NCBI GenBank assembly: GCA_000729835.1
Contig: JFHB01000001.1
Location: 639,771 to 703,770, forward strand
Length of the DNA stretch: 64,000 bases
Reading direction: 5' to 3'
Source: Atkinsonella hypoxylon
Taxonomy: Eukaryota > Ascomycota > Sordariomycetes > Hypocreales > Clavicipitaceae
In this document: positions 12,737-23,840 of the stretch, in pieces
Layout: every line of letters begins with the position of its first letter
Position numbering within the stretch: position 1 is the first letter of the stretch
Notes under the pieces: model-generated
The model's input: only the letters and a program-made list of their open reading frames with translations
The model's database searches: none
What the model was told of the DNA's origin: nothing
Program-made: the position numbers and the translations under genes

Positions 12737-14744
12737 ATGGGTGCTTCGAAACAGACGGTGGCGGTGGTCGGCTTGGGTATGTGAAACCGTGAGCGACGTT
12801 TTCGTATCACAACGAGACCGGATGTCTCTTTTCATTCACGCGGCAGACAATGTGTCATGAGTGCTGACGAGGGTTTGAGTAAGGGGCGATGGGCCTCGTG
12901 ACTGTGAAGAACCTCCGCGAGGAAGGCTTTGAGGTCACTGGATTTGAGAAAAACGGATACATTGGTGGACTGTGGCATTTTACCAATGATGAGGACACCC
13001 TGAGTGTGCTGGAATGTGAGCTTTGATCTTGTTCATTTGTTTCATGTTTATGGTTTTTTTTTCATACGGCGGCGCATTCGAAAAAAAAAAAAAAAACCGT
13101 GCTGATGTAGTCGGTCAGCGACCCAGATCAATATATCTATTGACAAGGTTTGCATCTGTCCTTTTGTGGCTTTGCGGCTCATCATGCTGACCGTGGTGCC
13201 AAGGCGTGCTATACTGATTTTCCATTTCCAAAAGGTAAACCTTGGAAGCATCAATGCCCATTGTTTACATAATGAGACTAATACCCCCAGGAACTCCGCA
13301 TCATTGCCGGGCTAAAGAAGTGGAGGAGTATATTGAAAGCTACGCGGATCACTTCGACTTACGACGACATTGCAGATTGAATACCACTGTCAAAGCTATA
13401 CGCCGTGATGAGAAAACGGGGGAGTGGAGGCTGGAACTTGAAGGACAGCCGTCGATGTGGTTTGACAAGGTCGTAATGGCGACGGGCCCGCATGCTTGCG
13501 TTGTGATACCCGAGTTCGAGGGATCACAATTGTTCGAAGGGAGAATTTTGCATGTCAAGGCTTTCAAGAGGTATGTTATGTTCTCCATGGCTATAAGTAG
13601 GCTGCGTCGTGTCTCTGGCTCACAGGTTGGTTTGCAGCCCCGAGAGGTTTGCCGGACAGAAAGTTGTCGTTCTTGGACTGGGAAACTCAGGAGCGGATGT
13701 ATGCAACGAACTCGTCGGACATGCATCCAGCATCTTATTATCACATAACAAGGGCGCCCTGATTGTAAGTCCAGCCACTAGATCGGACGAGCTTGTCCAA
13801 AGTCCGCGAGCTCACATACTCAGATGCCGCGGGAGTCCAAGGGCATACCGCTGAGTGACCAGCTCTCATACCGTTTCTTCCGCGTCCAGCGACTCTTGGA
13901 GACATGGGCTCCGAGACTATCGGAGTGGCTACTTAACCGCGTAGCTGCCTCCATGATGCACAAGTTCCTGGGCCCAATCGACCCAGCATGGCGACTAGGC
14001 GACGCTCACTCCGTGCGGTCCACCAGCCCCGTCATCTCGGACAACCTCATCTCGAACTTGAGGACCGGCGCCGTGTTATCCGTGCCTGGCATCCAGCGCA
14101 TCACAGGCGCCCGGGAAGTCGAGCTAGCAGACGGCCAGCGCGTCGAAGCAGACGCCATAATCTACTGCACAGGCTACGGGAACAAGTTCACCATGCTCCC
14201 GCCAGAGTACGACCCCACGGTGCATACGCCGCCGGCGTGGACGCAAGCGCTCGGCTCCAAAAACCGGGCCCTCCCGCGCCTGTACCAGAACGTCTTCTCG
14301 CTCCAGGCCCCCGAGACCCTGGCCTTTGTGGGATGTGCCTGGCTTGCCGTAGGGGCGTTTTGCCTCGCGGACCTGTCGAGCATGTGTATCGCGCAGGTCT
14401 GGCGCGGTAGCTCGCGGCTCCCCTCGAGGACGGAGCAGCTGCGCTGGGTGGAGGAGCAGGAGGCCAGGATATGCGCGCTGGCTCGTCAGGGAACGGTAAT
14501 CCCTTCGGCTGTGGCTCCGCAACCTTGGCTCGTCTGGGCGGACGAGACGGCCGGGGCGGGCTTGGAGGAGCATTTGGGTTGGGGATGGAAGGGCTGGGTG
14601 TTTTGGTGGAGGGAGTACCGGCTTTGGAAGATGCTGATGGATGGACCCTCGGTGGCTGCGTCCTGGAGGCTGTTTGAGGGCAAGAGGAAGGCTTGGGATG
14701 GGGCGAGGGATGAGGTTGAACGGTTGAATCTGCAGAGACGGTGA
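12737..14744 (+). CDS. Flavin-containing monooxygenase (FMO-like)
   Basis: Predicted 519 aa from seven exons: 12737-12776, 12884-13015, 13119-13147, 13204-13234, 13291-13570, 13638-13764 and 13824-14744. All junctions keep frame. The FAD Rossmann motif VVGLGAMG is split by intron 1. The order then follows the FMO family: GGLWHF, CYTDFPFP, the ATG motif VVMATGP, the FMO signature FEGRILHVKAF (F-x-G-x3-H-x3-F), and the NADPH motif VLGLGNSG. The last exon carries IIYCTGY. The enzyme should oxygenate a soft N or S centre, or act as a Baeyer-Villiger-type enzyme, using NADPH and O2. Exons 3 and 4 are 29 and 31 bases. Intron 1 ends in AAG, which is acceptable but weak. Substrate is unknown. Confidence 0.88.
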
Positions 14745-17114
14745 AGAGACGTGAAGTATGGAGGGAGGGAGGGATGGTGTTTCGGTTTGTGTTCCTGGGC
14801 ATGCTTTGTTGGACGATTATTCGGCCTGGCAAGTTCCGACAAAAAGAACGCTCAAAGCAGTCTCGCTCAACTCGCGGCGTTTCTCGTTGCACAGCCAGCC
14901 AAGCGACTGCCTTTCCCGGAAAAAAAAAAAAATCCAATTCAGCATGGCGCCATCCGACGAGGTGCATCCTCAACTTCATGGCTTGGGGTTATTTTCACGC
15001 CCCTGGTGGTCAGCGTTCATGCCCGATTTGGCAGTTGTGCAATTAGCGGGGCATATCGTGGTCGTGGGCATAGGCATCAATTGATACCAATTGTGATTTT
15101 TATCTGGCGTGATATGCGCGGATACTATATATATATATATATATGTACTGGTTGATAGTATGCAATGCCGTGGCTACCGGGTTTAACGCTGTGTAGATGC
15201 TGTCAAGTGCTTCTGCATCTTTGCTTGGTTGCTGGAGCTTATTACTGCTCTCACTGCTTCGCGGAGTGCGTGGCTGCCAGGTTGAGTTGAAAACGAGTGG
15301 TCTGCTAGTGCAGGAAGTAGTGGCGAGGGAGCTCTAAGCAATTGAGAAAGATATAAGATTCACCATTTGGATTAGGTTGACAGGATCTGCCTGGCGAGTC
15401 CACGTTAGCTACTTATGACACCCCAGATCTGAAGGCGTCGCAACAAGAATAACTGGACATCTTCCGAAAAGCCCATTTTGAAAGACGCTTGATAAAACGT
15501 ACGCCTGCCTTAACTGATTATCCTCTCTGAGCCCTAGAATCTTAGCAAGTCCCTGCATCTCGCTGCATTGTGCGAAGACTATACCTGTGTAGGACACTAA
15601 GATTATGCAGGCCCGTCGGACTGGCATCGCCTTTCTTCCCGATTCTCTATACTAACGGCAATTTGAGATGCCGCCCTCTCATGCAGCCGAGACCCAAATC
15701 ATGTACGAGGAGAAACGTGCTGGCGTAGAAAAGCGAATCTTGTCAAGAGACCAACGTGCTTTGCAAACAGACTCCTTTACATGATGTCTTTGTTGAGGGC
15801 CGTGCTGCGTGCTGCGTGCTGCGTTCAACCGCTCAAATGGCATGGCTGTGCGTGTCTTATCTCGTTGATATGTGCGCTTATCCTGTAATAGTTTGCATCG
15901 CTTTGTGTAGCCCAAATGTGCCGAGAACCGAAAATAGTCTGGTCGGGTGATGACCGGTGTTAACTACCTACCTACCTACGCATGTGAGGAAGGATGTATT
16001 ACGCTTGCAAACCATCACGTGACACACTCCCGTCTCCGCCCTGTTCTTTTTCCCTCCAAGACCCTCCAATGAATAACTTGTGGATCTCACATCCCTTGCG
16101 TTTCTTCTATTACGCACGATTTAATATGTAAGCACCTAGGTATGTAGTAAGTTGCTGTAGTGCACAACCACACGCACAGTAGATTGATGTGCATTAAAAC
16201 AGTGTGATTGAGGCTGCTGTTCAAATTGCTGCTGTAATACTGTACACTAGTATACTATGAGGTTTGCTATGCCTAGCATATGCAAACCTTTTATCACCAC
16301 TTGCCAAATAAAGTGACATCAAGTCTAATTCGCTCTTCTTTTTTTTCCGTTTTAAAAGTATTTATTCTATTTCAATGATTGGCTTAGCATACTTATAGCT
16401 AAGCTCATGTCCGTAGCTTGCAGCTGGCAACCCTGGCTCACACCCGTCACCCGACTGAGCCAGAACCCCGAAATCTACTACACTGGCCCCAGGTGTACCG
16501 GGAAATATTCGAAGCTCCTCCGAAACCCCGGGCGGTATTCTGGGTCGCTCTTTCTTTTTGTGTGCCTATTCTCTTATCTGTCCGTCCTCCTGCCCGAGTT
16601 GTCGTTGACCGATTTTCTGTTGGTCTGTCTTGTCGCAAATGCTGCGACGTGGCCACGCCACAAGTAAATGCTCGGTTAAACCAAGTTGACCCCTCTTATA
16701 ACTATACCGTCTGGTGCGACAGGTCTTTGTCTGGTCCCACGTTTGGTCTCAATGCAGTGATACAAAACATATTGAAGCATCTTGTGGCAGGGAACGTTGC
16801 TGACTGTTTTTTGACGTCAGGGCCGTGGCATATGCCATTGCTATTGTGATGATTATTTTCCTTTTGAGTACAATTCTTGATATTTACTATTTTTTCTATT
16901 CCCTTGTTCCCTTTCCCTTCCCTTTTCTCTTCTCTTCCCCATTCGCACTCCTGCTTGCCGCTACTGCCTAGACCATCACCCACCTTCATCGTTGCCCATT
17001 CATCGTTGCCCAAAAAAAAACCGTTTCACTGATTATCCAACATCAAGGCCACCCATTCCTCTTCTCAGTCCCGATACAATCTCCATCCACTAATATAGTC
17101 ACCGACCGTCAATC
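14745..17114. other. Long intergenic stretch, no supported gene
   Basis: About 2.4 kb. It contains an (AT)n microsatellite at about 15125-15144, a CTAC tetranucleotide run near 15963-15978 and a pyrimidine-rich leader before the P450 start. Several open frames of 60-140 codons near 16.4-16.8 kb resemble no family and are not called. Confidence 0.45.
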
Positions 17115-18932
17115 ATGGCAGCTTCCCAGGAGGCCATGAGCGGCAACGTGCATGTTCTGCTTGACATCTTTTCACAAAATCTCCTCCCCGCGACACTGGC
17201 TACTCTAGCCGTAGCCTTGATAGCATCTACTCTCCTCTTCAGCTCATCACCCTCGAATCACCAAGATGGTAATGCAGGTCCGCCATCCATGCCAGGCTAC
17301 TGGCTGCCCTTCTTGGGCCATAGCCCTCAGTTCTTTGTCAACAGGGATCGGTTTCTAGCCGGACTCCGGAAACGATACCCCGAGGGCATATTTTCCCTCA
17401 AAATGATGGGCATAAACCACCATGTGATTCACGAACCCACCCTCTCTAGTACGCTCATGAACCGACCGCGCACATCTTACGAAGAGAAATGGTTCGCTAC
17501 TCGTGCGCTCAGTACCAGCTTTGGTTTGCGCAAGCAAGACCAAATAACTTATATCAAGTTGGTCGAAGAGACCCCCGATCTCTTCAAGCACATGCTTTCT
17601 GAACCCGGCCTGAGCAACCTGGTTGATGCTTTAGTTGACCAGGTCAAGAGCCGCATTCACGAATTCGTCACCTTCAACTTCTCGGAAGCGGACCAGATGC
17701 AATGGGAGAGGATATCCAATGTTCGTATGGTGCAGAACACCAAGGGCGAGACATTTGTCGAGGCAGACTTGATGTCCCTGATGCGCAACTTCATCGCTGC
17801 CACTGCAAACCCTGCAATGTTTGGGACCGACTTTGTCGAAAATTTTCCCGACTTCTGGGAGCTTCTGTGGATGTTTGACGACGGCGTCGTTTTGCTGGTT
17901 TCCAAGATGCCAGCATGGATGCCCTGGCCGAGACTTCAACGCGCCAAAGCGGCCCTTCGCAGGATGTTGGCTCGTACGGTCGAGTTCGAAACAGCAATGG
18001 ACAAATATCTCCAAGGTGAAGATCCAGGCAACAGATGGCCAGGATTAGACAATGTTAGCACTTTTGTCAAATCTCGCATCGACCTCTTTCGCCAGCGTGG
18101 TCTGCCAATAGACGCTCGAGCATCCTGCGATGTGGCTTTAGCATGGGCAATGAACACAAATGCCAACCCGCTCACGTTCTGGTTGGTCTTCGAACTCTAC
18201 AGGGATCCCGTCCTTCTGGAAATGGTGCGTGAGGAGATTGCCCCCTTTATCAAGATCGTACAGCCCGAGAACGATTTCGGTTCTGCTGTTTGGCTTTCAC
18301 CAGAAGTAGAAGGTCTCGATTTAGACGGGCTCATCAACCATTGTCCACACTTGAAGGCTGCATATTTCGAGACGCTTCGCGTATATACTGGTATATGGAC
18401 TGTGAAGTGGTTGACAGAGGACGTCAAGTTGGAGCGAGGAGGTCACAATGAAGAGTCCTATGTCCTGCAAAAGGGACACCTGGCGCATATCGCCCACGAG
18501 TTGCATCAATTCGATGCAGAATACTTCCGTAATCCAAAGGAGTGGCATCACGACAGGTTTCTGAAAGAGGCGAAAGATGACAAGGGGCGCAGGATACAAG
18601 TCGTGAATATGGGGACACTACGACCATACGGTAGGTTCATTTTCATCTTCCGGTACGCGCGGAATTTTGGCTGTCCGAGTTTCGTAATCTGACCCTACGT
18701 TACTGCAGGCGGTGGCCCCAACATGTGTAAAGGTCGCGCATTCGCACTGCGGGAGATGATTCTTCATGCGGCCTTTATCATTTCGTTTTACGACATGGTT
18801 CCTCCAGAGGGGCAGAGCTGGGACGAGCCACAAACGTGCAAGCCGGTTGCTGCAAGGCATCCTGTCAAGCCTATCAAGGCGTGGATCAAGAGGAGACATC
18901 CCAATCCAAAGTCGGCGGCTGAACAAGCTTGA
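17115..18932 (+). CDS. Cytochrome P450 (CYP7/CYP8-like)
   Basis: Predicted 579 aa from exons 17115-18630 and 18709-18932; intron donor GTAGGT, branch CTGAC, acceptor TGCAG. A membrane anchor lies near residues 20-45 (LLPATLATLAVALIAS). PPSMPGYWLPFLGHSPQF is the proline hinge. The K-helix ExxR is Glu419-Arg422 (FETLRVYTG). The intron falls inside the haem loop, and splicing restores RPYGGGPNMCKG with the ligand Cys512. The long helix I region lacks the usual acidic-Thr pair; AWAMNTNANPLTFW stands there instead, as in CYP7/CYP8 type enzymes, which often act on sterols or rearrange oxygenated substrates. Function is therefore a guess. It lies between the FMO gene and ATM1. Confidence 0.9.
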
Positions 18933-19150
18933 ATTGGTTTTTGAGCATTGGTAGGGCAAAGTCACGCTTGATAGAGGGACATGCATATTAATCATAGTTG
19001 AACACGACAAGTGCATAGCGTCTGATATTTGGCAGGAAAAGGAACAAGAGATATCACCACGACAGGGTCCATAAGAGAACACTACGGATCTTGTTGCTGA
19101 AGTTATAATTGTAGGAATCTCATATAACTACCGTCTGAATGTACGAGACA

Positions 19151-19182
19151 GTACGGAGAGTCAAGTCAAAAGTCCTGCCAGT
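19151..19182 (+). repeat. Left terminal inverted repeat
   Basis: Left end of the element, starting GTACGGAGAGTCAAG. It differs from the complement of the right end at two positions, both purine transitions. Confidence 0.85.
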
Positions 19183-19530
19183 GGGGGGGTCTGCCTAAAG
19201 CGGTCTAGTGCATCAGAAAATATCCAAAATAAACTACAATAACGCAGCTAAAAGTATAAAAAGCACTAATATAAATTATATATAAAAATTAAACCTTTAT
19301 TTAATAGCTCTAATAAATATTTAATTTATAGTTCTTAGATTAATACTACGCTTAGTAGTAATTAGTGTATCTTATCTTTATAGCTAGCCTATTAAGGGAT
19401 AGCTATAGAGGCTGTTATAATCTAATAGGTTAGGAGGGAGAAGAGGGATAAGCCCGCTATATATTTATTATGGGGCTTATAGCTTAATTAGCCAATTAGG
19501 TCTTCTGCAGCCTTAACAGGGGTCTGTGCA

Positions 19531-19562
19531 ACCGGCAGGACTTTTGACTTGACTTTCCGTAC
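19531..19562 (-). repeat. Right terminal inverted repeat
   Basis: Right end of the element. Read on the minus strand it starts GTACGGAAAGTCAAG. Confidence 0.85.
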
Positions 19563-19892
19563 ATGGGTCGTTATGGTGCCTTAGGCTGGAGCGCTGACGC
19601 CATTGGCTGCGCACCTTGAGAGCTCTTGCATGACTATGACTGTACTCCAGCTAACTTTAGCAGAAGGACCTTGACCTTGACAGAAACTCAATCTGTGAAT
19701 ATTGCGAGATTCAATCTTTTCTAAATATGATTTGAAACCCTTTACCTTGTATTCACTCCTCAATCACACCCTGTCTCCCACAACTACATTCTTCTTGCAC
19801 GCCAACGCCGACTGGAGGCCGAAAGACCCCCCCCACCTCTCATACTCTGTCCCCATTCATTTCGACATGCTCGCGTCGAGGTACAACGAATC

Positions 19893-22076
19893 ATGATCCC
19901 ACGATTGTTTGCGCGCTCGTCGCTACTTTGTCCCCGATGCAGCTTCGGACAACCTCACAGCCGCCCATCATGGCCTTCCAACCGGTCAATTGCTCCGTCA
20001 CGAGCCTTCCGAACATCAGACCCGTCCCGCCGCGAACAACACCAGCCGAACAAGGCAGCAACTGACGCCGCGAAACCCTCGGCAATACTGCCCAAGACGA
20101 CACCCTCCAGCGTAGGCGCACCGAGGAAGAAGAAAAATTCGTTGGCCGCCGCCGTCGACACGTCGACTGCCGAGCAGCGCAAAGCTGACTGGGCCATTAT
20201 TTGCGAAATGTCGCGCTACCTCTGGCCGAAAGATAACCTCGGCACCAAGCTGCGCGTGGGCGTCGCAGTCTCGCTTTTGATAGGAGCCAAGTTGCTCAAT
20301 GTACAGGTTCCCTTTTACTTCAAAAGCATAGTCGACTCCATGAACATTGACTTCGCAGCTACGGGGGGCACGGCAGCCGCTATGGCGGGGAGCATGATTG
20401 TCGCGTACGGCGCCGCCAGGATAGGCGCTACGGTTTTCCAGGAACTTCGCAACGCTGTCTTTGCGTCTGTGGCGCAAAAGGCGATTCGTAGTGTGGCGCG
20501 CAACGTCTTTGACCACTTGTTGCGACTGGATCTGAGCTTTCACCTTTCCAAGCAGACGGGGGGGTTGACGAGGGCTATTGATAGGGGGACAAAGGGCATC
20601 AGCTTCCTCCTGACGAGCATGGTCTTTCACATCATCCCCACTGCTTTGGAGATCGGCCTGGTGTGCGGCATCCTGACCTGGCAGTATGGTGCGAAATTCG
20701 CCGTCATCACCGCCCTGACCATGGTGGGATACACAGCCTTTACCATCTGGACGACGGCATGGAGGACAAAGTTTCGGAGACAGGCCAACGCCGCTGATAA
20801 CAAGGCTTCGACGGTCGCAGTCGACTCTCTCATCAACTATGAGGCGGTCAAGTTCTTCAACAACGAAAAGTTCGAAGTAGCGCGTTATGATAAGGCGCTG
20901 CAGGAATACGAGAAGAGCTCCATCAAGGTGGCTACATCGCTGGCGTTCCTGAACAGCGGACAGAACCTCATCTTTTCGTCCGCCATGACGGCCATGATGT
21001 ACTTGGCGGCAGACGGCGTGGCAACGGGTGCGTTGACGGTAGGGGATCTCGTCATGGTGAACCAGCTGGTCTTTCAGCTCTCCATGCCCCTCAACTTCCT
21101 GGGCTCGGTATACCGAGAGCTGCGCCAATCCCTTCTCGACATGGAGACGCTCTTCAACTTGCAGAAAGTCAATGTGAGCATCACGGAGAAGCCTGGTGCG
21201 AAACCACTTGCCCTCGTGCGCGGGGGAGAGATCAAGTTTGAGAACGTCACGTTCGGATACCACCCTGATCGACCCATCCTGAAGAACCTGTCCCTCACCA
21301 TCCCGGCAGGCAAGAAGGTGGCCGTTGTCGGACCCAGCGGCTGCGGCAAGTCGACTCTGCTACGGCTGCTCTTCCGATCCTACGATGTCCAAGACGGTCG
21401 TATCCTGATAGACGACCAAGACATCCGCGACGTCACGCTCGACTCTCTCCGCAAATCAATCGGGGTCGTGCCGCAGGACACGCCTCTTTTTAACGACACG
21501 GTAGAGCACAACATCCGCTACGGCCTCATCGACGCCTCCCACGAGGACGTCGTGGCCGCAGCCAAGCGGGCTCACATTCACGACATTATCGAAAAGTTCC
21601 CCGACGGGTACAACACCAGGGTCGGCGAGCGGGGCATGATGATCTCGGGTGGTGAGAAGCAGCGCTTGGCTGTGAGCAGGCTGCTGCTCAAGGGCCCGCC
21701 GCTGCTCTTCTTTGACGAAGCCACCAGTGCATTGGACACGCACACCGAGCAGGCTCTGATGATCAACATCAATGGGATCCTGAGGGAAAGCGCTCGGACG
21801 AGCGTGTTTGTCGCGCATCGCCTGCGGACCATTTTCGACGCGGACTTGATCGTCGTGTTGGACGGGGGCCACGTGGCTGAGATGGGCACGCACAGGGAGT
21901 TGATTGATCGGGCGGGCGTGTACTCTGAGCTTTGGAGCTGTAAGTATTTCTCATGGTCGTTTTTGCCGAGTTTACAACGGGCGTTTGGCTCCGAGCGCGG
22001 TAGGATGCTACCTATGCTAACTTTTGTCGTAGCGCAGGAAATGCTCTTCGATGAGAACGGGATTGAGAAGATGTGA
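19893..22076 (+). CDS. ATM1: Mitochondrial iron-sulfur cluster ABC exporter Atm1
   Basis: Predicted 696 aa from exons 19893-21939 and 22033-22076; intron donor GTAAGT. The Arg/Ser-rich N-terminus is a mitochondrial presequence. A half-size ABC transporter follows: a six-helix membrane domain (about 125-400), with the Atm1-type NYEAVKFFNNE and a glutathione-pocket region. The nucleotide-binding domain has Walker A GPSGCGKST (480-488), signature ISGGEKQR (about 584) and Walker B LLFFDEATSALD with a following H-loop histidine (FVAHRL). The short last exon gives the family ending SQEMLFDE. By family it sits in the inner membrane and exports a glutathione-linked sulfur species needed for cytosolic Fe-S protein assembly. 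A MITE lies in the upstream region. Confidence 0.96.
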   Translation: MIPRLFARSSLLCPRCSFGQPHSRPSWPSNRSIAPSRAFRTSDPSRREQHQPNKAATDAAKPSAILPKTTPSSVGAPRKKKNSLAAAVDTSTAEQRKADWAIICEMSRYLWPKDNLGTKLRVGVAVSLLIGAKLLNVQVPFYFKSIVDSMNIDFAATGGTAAAMAGSMIVAYGAARIGATVFQELRNAVFASVAQKAIRSVARNVFDHLLRLDLSFHLSKQTGGLTRAIDRGTKGISFLLTSMVFHIIPTALEIGLVCGILTWQYGAKFAVITALTMVGYTAFTIWTTAWRTKFRRQANAADNKASTVAVDSLINYEAVKFFNNEKFEVARYDKALQEYEKSSIKVATSLAFLNSGQNLIFSSAMTAMMYLAADGVATGALTVGDLVMVNQLVFQLSMPLNFLGSVYRELRQSLLDMETLFNLQKVNVSITEKPGAKPLALVRGGEIKFENVTFGYHPDRPILKNLSLTIPAGKKVAVVGPSGCGKSTLLRLLFRSYDVQDGRILIDDQDIRDVTLDSLRKSIGVVPQDTPLFNDTVEHNIRYGLIDASHEDVVAAAKRAHIHDIIEKFPDGYNTRVGERGMMISGGEKQRLAVSRLLLKGPPLLFFDEATSALDTHTEQALMININGILRESARTSVFVAHRLRTIFDADLIVVLDGGHVAEMGTHRELIDRAGVYSELWSCKYFSWSFLPSLQRAFGSERGRMLPMLTFVVAQEMLFDENGIEKM

Positions 22077-23840
22077 CGCTGGGCAAAATCTTTGAAGAAG
22101 CCTTCGTCTGGAGGCGCGGCAGGCGGTGCGCGATATACCCTCTCGATTGGTGTCTGCAGACAGTGACGGGTGCGAGCACCGTCTTTGCTGCTCAGCTGCG
22201 CATATTGCCTCTGTTCATACCAGCATCAGTGATGTAAAGCACAAGGCCATTTACACATGCGTAGCACTCCCTTTCTCTCCCTATCCCAGGTGGCGATCGC
22301 TGCAGACGGTGCATTCAGGGCCCTGCGGAAACGGTCCGTCGTTGGGATCTGGCTGAGGAGATGGATTATGCCGTCTTGGATGCAACCAGGCTGTGGCCTT
22401 TCTACGTGAAGGATGTACGCCAAGAGGCTCTGATGGCTCGTAGTGCAGTGAACGCATTGTAGGTCCGATGCGGGCATAAGCTCAATAATGTGACGAGGAA
22501 AAAGTAGGCTACTATTGGATTGTCAAATGAGCCGCTTGTTTTAGTGCTTCAGTCACGAGCCAATTGTCAAGTCATTCCGTATGCAAGTCAAGTCAAAGTG
22601 ACCGGGTGCCATCTATTAATCTGCGTTGGCCAACAGCATCTAATCTAGCTGGGCTACCCAGTACAACGTAGCCAGACGTGCTTCCGAGCTCGATTCGCAA
22701 AGGAATACCTGAGCGTCAATCTGGTCCACGCGCAGATCGAATCTGGAAGTACGCTGGGTTGTGCTGAATAGCGACTGCTGTTGGGAATCACATTTGAAAC
22801 ATGTGCGGCCCTGCCACGTTTGTATCGGATGCCACCGGGAACAGCGAGCTACAACTAAGAAAAGGAGACGAAAGTACAGTTTGAATGCTACCATCTTAGG
22901 GCACGCATTTGTTATGGCCTGCCTTTGTGCCCATCAGCAGGTCAAGAAGAGGCAGCATATGGCCATCGAGCAGCAAGGCGCAAGAAGCTACTCATGGAGT
23001 TTCCATTGGCTATGATTGAAATTCAACAAACCGTTTCCTCATAGGTCATATACTGGACTCCCTACGTCTTGTTGCCAAACCATGCGGTCATCAAGACTGT
23101 TTTAATAAATGGCAATGCCTTGACTCTCGCTCTTTGCATCTTGGCGTCGTTGGTCTCAGTCGGCAATTAATCCACGAAGCGAGGCCTAGCAGCGTCCGCC
23201 TCTGCCTCAGAATCTTCACTTTGGGAGTCCTGGGCCCAGGGCCACCGTTCAGCCGCCGCTATGGTGATTACCAGATCATGGTCGACGCAGACGGTGCCTT
23301 TTCTGTCGTTGGCCCCCGCATCAGGATGTCGCTGGGCCATCTCGCTTCTGCACCTGTGGTCCAAGATGGGTAGCGCCATCGCAAGTGCCCTCGTTGCCAT
23401 CACTGATTGTCCGATTGGCTCCCCTCGCCAGCATCCCGCCCCAGCCACAGAAAGGAAATAGGATCTTTAATAATGTCAAGGACGCGCGGGAACTATACGC
23501 GTATCACGGCCCAATGCGGTAGAGAATCCTGAAGGCTTGCAGCAGAACACTGTGCTGCGCATTTGCGCCAGCCTTGGCGTTGGCATTTGTCCCTCTTGTC
23601 GCCGCCGGGTTCCAGACCAGTTTCTACTTTGGGAAGCAGGAGGATGTCGTTGCCAATCAATGATGAGGAGCCCGAGAAGAAGAATGACACTCCCAAGAGT
23701 CCAAAAGAGGCATTCTTGCGTTTCTGGTCTGCGGGATGAAACCTCAGCCGCTAAAGTAGTCTCTGCGACAAAGTAAAAGCTGCTCTCTGTGTTGTAGAAC
23801 AAATTCGGGTTTTAAACCGAATATGACTTCTCGTTGCACA
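22077..23840. other. Intergenic between convergent genes
   Basis: About 1.8 kb between the 3' ends of ATM1 and the glycosyltransferase. At 22586-22597 there is a 12-base match to the MITE end (AGTCAAGTCAAA), with no partner repeat seen. Short open frames near 23.2-23.8 kb have no recognisable content. Confidence 0.45.

Larger units (their letters stand above)
19151..19562. mobile_element. MITE-like element with 32-base inverted repeats
   Basis: The ends 19151-19182 and 19531-19562 are inverted copies of each other, matching at 30 of 32 positions. They share the core AGTCAAGTCAAAAGTCCTGC. A TA dinucleotide sits at both edges (19152-19153 and 19560-19561), as expected for a Tc1/mariner/pogo-type TA target duplication. 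The interior is very AT-rich and TpA-rich and has no ORF, unlike the flanks. I infer a non-autonomous element whose interior may have been changed by RIP-like C-to-T mutation. The near-perfect ends suggest fairly recent movement. Confidence 0.82.
18933..19892. other. Intergenic with inserted MITE
   Basis: This is the 3' flank of the P450 and the 5' flank of ATM1. The AT-rich element at 19151-19562 occupies nearly half of it, leaving about 330 bases between the element and the ATM1 start. No gene was seen. Confidence 0.6.

Noticed and set aside
16407..16849. Overlapping plus-strand frames upstream of the second P450
   Set aside because: Two different frames are open over the same bases and neither resembles a protein family. 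Likely chance in a leader region.
23167..23802. Minus-strand open frames between ATM1 and the glycosyltransferase
   Set aside because: Short, without motif, and overlapped by plus-strand frames of equal length.
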